Source of the DNA: Flavobacteriales bacterium UBA5871
GTDB lineage: Bacteria > Bacteroidota > Bacteroidia > Flavobacteriales_D > Crocinitomicaceae
Assembly: GCA_002432085.1 (NCBI GenBank)
Contig: DJFN01000132.1
Coordinates: 5,444-11,640 of the forward strand
DNA length: 6,197 nucleotides
Direction of reading: 5' to 3'
Shown here: one piece after another, positions 1-3,852 of the stretch
Position numbering within the stretch: the first letter of the stretch is position 1
Layout: every line of letters starts with the position of its first letter
Notes under the pieces: model-generated
Told to the model about the DNA's origin: nothing
Seen by the model: the letters and a program-made list of their open reading frames with translations, nothing else
Database searches by the model: none
Program-made: the position numbers and the translations under genes

Positions 1-90
1 GTCATTGCCATCCCGCGTTCCGGCAAAACCACCTGGAAACGCATCGAAAAAGGCGAAGAAAAACCCATAACGAAACATGAAGACAGTTAA
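1..90 (+). CDS. C-terminal tail of an unidentified protein (5' end outside window)
   Basis: Frame 1 is open from the first base to TAA at 88-90 and gives 29 residues, beginning VIAIPRSGKTTW and ending KPITKHEDS. The tail is rich in Lys and Glu and no domain can be recognised from so little. Its stop lies 14 nt inside the next gene, which starts at 77, an overlap typical of co-transcribed genes. The other two forward frames are also open for 22-25 codons, so the frame choice rests on the more protein-like composition and on the overlap with the next gene. The family is unknown. Confidence 0.45.
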   Translation, partial: VIAIPRSGKTTWKRIEKGEEKPITKHEDS

Positions 91-400
91 CCGAGGCTAC
101 CTGCTGGTGGAGCCGCGCCAGGCATTCTGCGACTGGGCAAAGCACCATGACGAAGATTTTGATTTCAACGAAGACGATGATCTGGAAGGCAGTCTTTACC
201 TGATCGAAGAAGATTTTTTCGACATAGAGCCCTTGCTTGAAAAGAACTTCAAAAAGATCATGGAGAACGAATGCGAAGCCGTTACAGACGACGAATCGTC
301 ATGGCCGAAGCCAACTCTGTCCTTATTCCTCGAATGGTTCAATGTAAGAATCGGAGGAAGCGTGTTCGATGCTGAGAAAACGGATCTTGTCAGCGAGTGA
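77..400 (+). CDS. Small acidic hypothetical protein (107 aa)
   Basis: This is a 107-residue soluble protein without signal peptide or membrane segment. It is strongly acidic, with an Asp/Glu-rich block at about residues 25-37 (DEDFDFNEDDD) and further acidic stretches at 44-50 and 64-74. Aromatic and hydrophobic residues are regularly interspersed (YLIEEDFFDIEPLLEKNF, 41-58; LFLEWFNVRIGGSVFD, 83-98), which suggests a folded alpha/beta domain, not a disordered acidic tail. It reminds me of uncharacterised proteins seen in Bacteroidota, but I cannot name a family or function. ATG 77 is the first start in frame and overlaps the preceding gene by 14 nt, so the two are probably co-transcribed. The TGA stop (398-400) is the first three bases of a TGAACAG repeat unit. 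The gene converges on the CYTH gene, with 45 nt between their ends. Confidence 0.8.
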   Translation: MKTVNRGYLLVEPRQAFCDWAKHHDEDFDFNEDDDLEGSLYLIEEDFFDIEPLLEKNFKKIMENECEAVTDDESSWPKPTLSLFLEWFNVRIGGSVFDAEKTDLVSE

Positions 401-456
401 ACAGTGAACAGTTTTGTTGGTTAGCTATCTGTTCGCTACTCACTACTAACTGCTCA
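391..456. repeat. Degenerate 7-bp repeats in inverted arrangement between convergent genes
   Basis: On the + strand two perfect TGAACAG heptamers sit side by side (398-404, 405-411), preceded in register by CAGCGAG (391-397). On the - strand there are contiguous heptamers TGAGCAG (456-450), TTAGTAG (449-443), TGAGTAG (442-436), CGAACAG (435-429) and a diverged ATAGCTA (428-422). The two sets share a consensus near TGAGYAG and face each other, so 396-411 and 429-444 can pair. The core is 9 bp (403-411 with 429-437, one T:G pair), then 2 mismatches, then 5 bp, around a 17-nt loop. Both converging genes stop inside the repeats. The hairpin could act as a weak bidirectional terminator, but there is no T-run. 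Confidence 0.6.
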
Positions 457-907
457 TTCTTTTAATCAGATTCACATTGTAATAAGCCGGATCATGGCTC
501 ACTTCCTCGGCTATCCAATCCGGCAGTTCGAACGATTCATTCTCCTCTTCCAGCTCGATTTCCGCTACGATCAATCCTTCGAGCTTTCCGTGAAAGACGT
601 CGATTTCCCAGGTTTTTCCTGCGTAAACGGTCGTGAAGCGGTCTTTCGAAAGCACCTGTTCACAAAAGTGTTTCAGCAACTGTTCTGCTTCTTCGAGTGG
701 AATAGCGTACTCGAATTCCGTTCGGGAAATGCCCTCGGAAGGACCTTTGATCGTCAGAAAACCTTTGGCTCCTTTGGTGCGAACGCGTACCGTTTTTCCG
801 TCCGGACTGTCCAGCAGATAACCTTGTTTAATGGAAACACTTTCCAGCGTTGGCAAGAGCTGCTGAATGCGGTCGTTGACCAGGAATTTGCGTTCGATTT
901 CCGTCAT
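446..907 (-). CDS. CYTH-domain protein / triphosphate tunnel metalloenzyme (probable tripolyphosphatase)
   Basis: The protein has 153 residues, the normal size of a single-domain bacterial triphosphate tunnel metalloenzyme. The diagnostic ExExK is at residues 3-7 (EIERK). Other tunnel residues follow in family order: K27 (IKQGYL), R41 and R43 (VRVRTK), K54 (TIKG), R62, E64 and E66 (RTEFEY), K88 and R90 (KDRF), E101 and D103 (WEIDVF), and E116 and E118 (AEIEL). The C-terminal YYNVNLIK (142-149) is also typical. Members bind a triphosphate with divalent metal inside an eight-strand beta barrel. Short bacterial forms usually hydrolyse inorganic tripolyphosphate, whereas others are thiamine-triphosphatases or class IV adenylate cyclases. 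Substrate cannot be read from sequence. It is cytosolic. It is transcribed divergently from the deacetylase gene. Its last three codons (MSS) and three consecutive in-frame stops (TAG TAG TGA) lie in heptamer repeats, so the extreme C-terminus may derive from the repeat. Confidence 0.92.
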   Translation of the reverse strand: MTEIERKFLVNDRIQQLLPTLESVSIKQGYLLDSPDGKTVRVRTKGAKGFLTIKGPSEGISRTEFEYAIPLEEAEQLLKHFCEQVLSKDRFTTVYAGKTWEIDVFHGKLEGLIVAEIELEEENESFELPDWIAEEVSHDPAYYNVNLIKRMSS

Positions 908-922
908 GGAAGAGAATTTATG

Positions 923-930
923 CGAAAATA
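923..930 (-). promoter_or_regulatory. Candidate -7 element for the CYTH gene
   Basis: Read on the minus strand the bases are TATTTTCG, one mismatch from the Bacteroidota -7 consensus TAnnTTTG. They end 15 nt before the ATG at 907, giving an expected short leader of about 10 nt. No convincing TTG -33 element is visible at the usual distance. The call rests on one short motif in the right place. Confidence 0.4.
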
Positions 931-971
931 ACAGAATAAGGCGTTTGCGTCGAAGAGTTCCAACTTCTGAC

Positions 972-979
972 TAACTTCG
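972..979 (+). promoter_or_regulatory. Candidate -7 element for the deacetylase operon
   Basis: TAACTTCG differs by one base from the Bacteroidota consensus TAnnTTTG and lies exactly 4 nt before ATG 984. A TTTG at 944-947 could be a -33 element, but its distance to the -7 box (24 nt) is longer than usual. The predicted start of transcription falls at or a few bases from the ATG, so the message may be leaderless or nearly so. Confidence 0.5.
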
Positions 980-983
980 TGGC

Positions 984-1979
984 ATGCAGGTGCTGCTCAG
1001 CTTTGACTACGAATTGTTTTTCGGAACCGAAACCGGATCGGTGGAGCAGTGCATGATCCGTCCGACGAACCTGCTGCTCGATTTGTGCCGCAAATACGGC
1101 ATTCGCATGACTTTCTTTGTCGATGTCGGCTACCTGATTCAGCTGGAAGCTCATGCAGGTCGCTTTCCCGAATTGACAAACGATCTGAACCAGGTCCGAC
1201 AGCAAATTTCCGACATGCAGGCGCTGAATTGCGACGTTCAGCTGCACATTCATCCGCATTGGGAAAAATCTGCGTATGACGGCCAAAAATGGAACATTGT
1301 AACCGACGGCTGCTACAAGCTGGACGATTTTTCCGACGCTGAAATCGAGCAGATCGTAAAACGTTATGCTCATTACCTCCAAACGCTCACGAATAAACCG
1401 GTAACGAGCTTTCGTGCCGGCGGATGGTGCGTTCAGCCTTTCTCCAGACTGGCGAAAGTGTTTGCTGAAATCGGCATTCAATGCGATTCGAGCGTGTTTC
1501 CGGGTGGACAATTCCAGTCGCCGCACTACGATTTTGATTTTACGGCAGTTCCGCGTTTTTCACCTGCCTATCGTTTTGAAGACGATGTTTGTGTTCCGGT
1601 TCCGAACGGCCGTTTTGTCGAATTGCCGATCGCTTCATGGCTTTACAAGCCCGGTTTCTACTGGCGGTTGTACGTGTTGGGACGCTTGTTTCCATCCCGA
1701 CATAAAATGATGGGCGACGGTACCTTTCTCGCGCAGCCCGGACGAAAAACATCCGTTCTCACACAGCCGGTCTGGAATCACGTGAGCAGCGACGGCTACT
1801 ACGCCGGAATGCTGGGTAAACAAGCCGCTTTTTACAATCAACGTGGTGTGGAGCATTTCGTCGTGATCGGCCATCCGAAAGGATTGACAATTTACGCATT
1901 GGAACAGCTGGAGCGCTTTGTCCGGACCAATCAAAATAAGTATTCGTTTCCTTCGTTTTCCGAGCTGGAATGGAGCTAG
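984..1979 (+). CDS. Polysaccharide deacetylase family protein (NodB homology, CE4-like)
   Basis: This 331-residue protein has the ordered motifs of a NodB-fold deacetylase. Motif 1 is LSFDYELFFG (5-14), with D8 as the likely catalytic base. The metal-binding HxxxH is H88/H92 in QLHIHPHW (86-93), with an extra H90. An RxGxW-like motif is SFRAGGW (142-148, R144 and W148). DSSVFPGG follows (168-175), and a late VIGHPKG (294-300) supplies the usual C-terminal His (H297). Such enzymes remove N- or O-acetyl groups from glycans using a divalent metal. Motif 1 lacks the second Asp of canonical TFDDG; E10 may take that role. No signal peptide is present, so it acts in the cytoplasm or is exported atypically. 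ATG 984 follows a -7 promoter element by 4 nt. The stop lies 10 nt inside the FemAB-like gene, suggesting translational coupling and joint action on one envelope glycan. The substrate is unknown. Confidence 0.88.
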   Translation: MQVLLSFDYELFFGTETGSVEQCMIRPTNLLLDLCRKYGIRMTFFVDVGYLIQLEAHAGRFPELTNDLNQVRQQISDMQALNCDVQLHIHPHWEKSAYDGQKWNIVTDGCYKLDDFSDAEIEQIVKRYAHYLQTLTNKPVTSFRAGGWCVQPFSRLAKVFAEIGIQCDSSVFPGGQFQSPHYDFDFTAVPRFSPAYRFEDDVCVPVPNGRFVELPIASWLYKPGFYWRLYVLGRLFPSRHKMMGDGTFLAQPGRKTSVLTQPVWNHVSSDGYYAGMLGKQAAFYNQRGVEHFVVIGHPKGLTIYALEQLERFVRTNQNKYSFPSFSELEWS

Positions 1980-2848
1980 TGCTTTCGAAACATATTGACA
2001 AACAGCAATGGGACGACCTGGTGGCGCGATCCGGCGGAACGGTGTTTTCACGTTCAGCTTACCTCGATGCCACGGCCGATAACTGGGCCGTTTTGTACAA
2101 CAAACAGCGAACCGGCGGCATTCCTTGTCCTTATTCTGTAAAGCTCGGCGTTCCGACGTTGTACGCGCCTTTCTTTCACCGCTACATTGAGTGGATAGGA
2201 GCAGACCAGCCTTCCGAAGAAGAGCTTCTAAAAGCACTGCAGCTACATTATCCCGTTGCCGATGCGCAATTGCACTGGCCGGGCTTGGAAGCAACCCGAA
2301 AGCATCAAACGATTACGCAGGAACAATTCCAGCCGAATCAGCAGGCGAAGCGCATGCTCAAAAAAGCCGCTCGTTACGAAGTGGAAACAAGCTGGAATCC
2401 CGTGCCGTTGATGGAATTGCTGCACAAAGAGCTGGCGCCGCGCGTTGCAGCCGTGAACGATCATTCGCTGTCTTTGCTGGAAAAGCTCATACAGGCGTTT
2501 CATGCTCCGGAAATCCGTCAGTTAAATCTGATGGAAAACGGTCAATGGCAAGGCGGAATCTGGTTATTGTTTTTCGGCGATCGCGTCTTGTATCTGAAAG
2601 GAACGGTGACAAACGAAGCCAAAGATAACGGAGGAATGTACCGCTTGATGGAAACAGCCATGCAGCTCACGTTTGCTGAAAATGCCGTTTTCGATTTCGG
2701 TGGCTCAAATGTGGAAGGCGTTCGTCGCTTTAACCTGCACTGGGGAAGTTCCGACGTTTTTTACAGCCATCTTTCATGGAATAATGCACCTTTGTGGTGG
2801 AAAAGTATCAAAACGCTGCGAAGCACATGGAAAAAAAGGTCGTATTAA
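1970..2848 (+). CDS. FemAB/GNAT-like acyltransferase
   Basis: The protein has 292 residues and no signal peptide or membrane segment. Its C-terminal half carries the FemAB-type GNAT signature: a strand with QWQGGIWLLFFGDRVLYLKG (192-211), a conserved Asn-Gly-Gly step (220-222), and the diagnostic DFGGSNVEGVRRFN followed by HWG (242-259). The N-terminal half (about 1-110) matches the general FemAB layout, with W14 and a YIEWIG segment (72-77). FemAB proteins transfer amino acids from aminoacyl-tRNA to peptidoglycan peptides, while related enzymes use acyl-CoA to modify envelope molecules. Which applies here cannot be seen. The start ATG overlaps the end of the deacetylase gene by 10 nt, and its 3' end covers the first 22 nt of the SDR gene. 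A deacetylase next to a FemAB-like protein is also the pairing known from exosortase (XrtA/PEP-CTERM) loci, which suggests that one frees an amine that the other acylates. That is inference. Confidence 0.8.
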   Translation: MELVLSKHIDKQQWDDLVARSGGTVFSRSAYLDATADNWAVLYNKQRTGGIPCPYSVKLGVPTLYAPFFHRYIEWIGADQPSEEELLKALQLHYPVADAQLHWPGLEATRKHQTITQEQFQPNQQAKRMLKKAARYEVETSWNPVPLMELLHKELAPRVAAVNDHSLSLLEKLIQAFHAPEIRQLNLMENGQWQGGIWLLFFGDRVLYLKGTVTNEAKDNGGMYRLMETAMQLTFAENAVFDFGGSNVEGVRRFNLHWGSSDVFYSHLSWNNAPLWWKSIKTLRSTWKKRSY

Positions 2849-3537
2849 TCACAGGAGCTACCGGAGGACTGGGGCGTGCGATGGTTGCGCACTTTCAAAC
2901 CGGCAATTACGCGCTGGCACTGCATGCACACGAACAGCAAACGTATGTTGTAGAAGCCGAGCACGAGTGGTTTCAGGCCGATCTCCGCGATCCTGAGGCT
3001 ATTGCTTCCATGGTGAAAGAAGTGCTGAACTGCTTCGGTCGAATCGATATTCTGATCAACAATGCCGGCATTTCCCGAAACGGCATGTCGTGGAAATTAC
3101 CCGAAAATGACTGGAACGACGTGATCGCGGTTAACCTCACGGCGCCTTTTCTGCTGATGCAAAACGTGTTGCCCGAAATGCGCGAGCGCAAAAGCGGACG
3201 AATCATTTCCATTTCTTCGGTCGTAGCGCAAACCGGCGTTCCGGGAACGGCAGCCTATGCGGCCAGCAAAGCCGGACTTTTAGGCCTCACGAAAACCGTT
3301 GCCAAGGAAACGGCGACCAGCGGAATCACCGTCAACGCACTGGCGCTAGGCTATTTCGATCAGGGCATGATTTCCGAAGTTTCGCCCGAGCTGCAGGAAC
3401 AGATCCGTTTGCAAATTCCCAAACAACGACTCGGCTCCGTCGACACGATCCTGGCCACGCTCGACTGGCTCATCAGCCCGGCGTGCGATTATGTGACGGG
3501 CCAGACAATCTCGCTCAACGGCGGTCTTTATACTTGA
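2827..3537 (+). CDS. Short-chain dehydrogenase/reductase, FabG-like
   Basis: This is a 236-residue classical SDR. The Rossmann nucleotide motif TGATGGLG is at 9-16, ADL (51-53) holds the adenine-contacting Asp52, and NNAG is at 78-81. The catalytic tetrad is N103, S131, Y144 and K148 (YAASK, with the usual 13-residue Ser-Tyr spacing). The C-terminus TGQTISLNGGLYT resembles FabG. Such proteins reduce 3-oxoacyl thioesters or other ketones with NAD(P)H. The region between strand 2 and strand 3 (about 31-50) is shorter than in FabG and has His-rich LHAHEQ where the cofactor-specificity Arg or Asp usually sits, so NADH/NADPH preference is unclear. ATG 2827 is preferred because MEKKVVLITG begins directly on the first strand, as in the family. 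An in-frame ATG at 2794 would add 11 unlikely residues and lengthen the overlap with the FemAB-like gene from 22 to 55 nt. It is the last gene of the operon. Confidence 0.88.
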   Translation: MEKKVVLITGATGGLGRAMVAHFQTGNYALALHAHEQQTYVVEAEHEWFQADLRDPEAIASMVKEVLNCFGRIDILINNAGISRNGMSWKLPENDWNDVIAVNLTAPFLLMQNVLPEMRERKSGRIISISSVVAQTGVPGTAAYAASKAGLLGLTKTVAKETATSGITVNALALGYFDQGMISEVSPELQEQIRLQIPKQRLGSVDTILATLDWLISPACDYVTGQTISLNGGLYT

Positions 3538-3542
3538 TTTCA

Positions 3543-3593
3543 GGAGCGTCCGCCGTGGCGGACTTTAAGAGCGTTCACCATGGCGAACTTTAA
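3543..3593 (+). repeat. Tandem 25-bp REP-like hairpin repeat (two copies)
   Basis: Two directly adjacent 25-nt units occupy 3544-3568 and 3569-3593 and match at 21 of 25 positions. Both start GAGCGT and end CTTTAA. Unit 1 folds into a perfect 7-bp stem (GTCCGCC 3548-3554, GGCGGAC 3557-3563). In unit 2 (GTTCACC 3573-3579, GGCGAAC 3582-3588) one C:G pair has become T:A by changes on both arms, and one other pair has become an A.C mismatch. Unit 1 is preceded by GGAG (3543-3546), a tetranucleotide head known from REP elements; unit 2 has AGAG there. The array begins 6 nt after the SDR stop. Confidence 0.7.
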
Positions 3594-3623
3594 GATTTAA
3601 GACGCCAGGATTTCAAAGAATTC
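3592..3623 (+). repeat. Degenerate octamer repeat, + orientation
   Basis: Successive short units AAGATTT (3592-3598), AAGACGCC (3599-3606), AGGATTTC (3607-3614) and AAAGAATTC (3615-3623) follow the 25-bp repeats without a gap. They resemble, in opposite orientation, the units at 3761-3813: AAGACGCC here against AGGACGCC there. Function is unknown. Confidence 0.45.
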
Positions 3624-3642
3624 GGACAAGAACTTCTTTTGT

Positions 3643-3667
3643 GTAGCTCTCCGCTGCGGCGGAGAGC
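3643..3667 (+). repeat. REP-like GC-rich hairpin with GTAG head
   Basis: GCTCTCCGC (3646-3654) pairs perfectly with GCGGAGAGC (3659-3667) around a TGCG tetraloop, a 9-bp stem with seven G:C pairs. The 5' flank supplies GTAG (3643-3646), the conserved head of many REP sequences mobilised by RAYT (TnpA-REP) transposases. A CTAC, its complement, lies downstream at 3676-3679. It shares the CCGC/GCGG inner stem with the hairpin at 3548-3563. It could instead, or also, stabilise or end the upstream operon transcript. No RAYT gene is in the window. Confidence 0.65.
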
Positions 3668-3682
3668 GCTTCAAACTACGCC

Positions 3683-3713
3683 AGCACTTCCCGATAACTT
3701 TTGTGCTTTTTTT
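3683..3713 (+). terminator. Weak intrinsic terminator candidate
   Basis: AGCAC (3683-3687) can pair with GTGCT (3703-3707) around a 15-nt loop, followed by a run of T to 3713 (seven counting the last stem base). The stem is short and the loop long, so this would be a weak terminator by itself. It lies downstream of the SDR gene and its hairpins, where termination of that operon is expected. Confidence 0.35.
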
Positions 3714-3716
3714 AAT

Positions 3717-3742
3717 CTATAGTGACTGGAAGTCTACTATGG
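3717..3742. other. Imperfect dyad / hairpin upstream of the dehydratase gene
   Basis: CTATAGTGAC (3717-3726) pairs with GTC (3732-3734) and ACTATGG (3736-3742) around a TGGAA loop. This gives ten pairs (one T:G) with a single bulged T at 3735. It lies 110 nt before the dehydratase start and just after the T-run. It may be an operator-like dyad, a second stem of the terminator region, or chance. Confidence 0.3.
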
Positions 3743-3760
3743 ATTGTGGTGAAGAAAAAA

Positions 3761-3813
3761 TCCGGCGTCCTGACATCCTGCTGTCAATATCTTGATGTCC
3801 TAATATCCTATCC
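3761..3813 (-). repeat. Degenerate octamer array (AGGAYNTY-like), - orientation
   Basis: Read on the minus strand, units follow one another: AGGATATT, AGGACATC, AAGATATT, a short GACAGC, AGGATGTC, AGGACGCC and GGATTTTT. Most steps are 8 nt. The array is the inverted relative of the units at 3592-3623 and ends 28 nt before the dehydratase promoter. I see no coding capacity in it. Confidence 0.55.
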
Positions 3814-3840
3814 TCCTGCCGTTCCGATCGAATATTCGGT

Positions 3841-3848
3841 TAAATTTG
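3841..3848 (+). promoter_or_regulatory. Bacteroidota -7 promoter element of the dehydratase operon
   Basis: TAAATTTG is an exact match to TAnnTTTG and stands 4 nt (CAGC) before ATG 3853. No good TTG -33 box is visible upstream; TTC at 3822-3824 is the nearest. Transcription should begin about at the ATG, implying a leaderless or nearly leaderless message for the dehydratase. Confidence 0.6.
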
Positions 3849-3852
3849 CAGC

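Noticed and set aside
494..931. 145-codon + strand frame opposite the CYTH gene
   Set aside because: The minus-strand frame has all tunnel residues of the CYTH family, so this is a shadow.
918..1526. 202-codon minus-strand frame opposite the deacetylase
   Set aside because: It runs antisense through the conserved NodB motifs and occupies the divergent promoter region; no domain is visible.
1635..2294. 219-codon minus-strand frame across the deacetylase/FemAB junction
   Set aside because: It spans two real genes in antisense and has low-complexity Arg-rich composition.
2794..2826. Upstream ATG extending the SDR by 11 residues
   Set aside because: The extra residues precede the Rossmann strand where SDRs normally start, and would deepen the overlap with the FemAB-like gene.
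3538..3852. Small gene, CRISPR array or RNA gene in the 315-nt gap
   Set aside because: There is no credible coding frame, the repeats are too short and degenerate and lack spacers of constant length, and no tRNA-like or riboswitch-like fold was seen.
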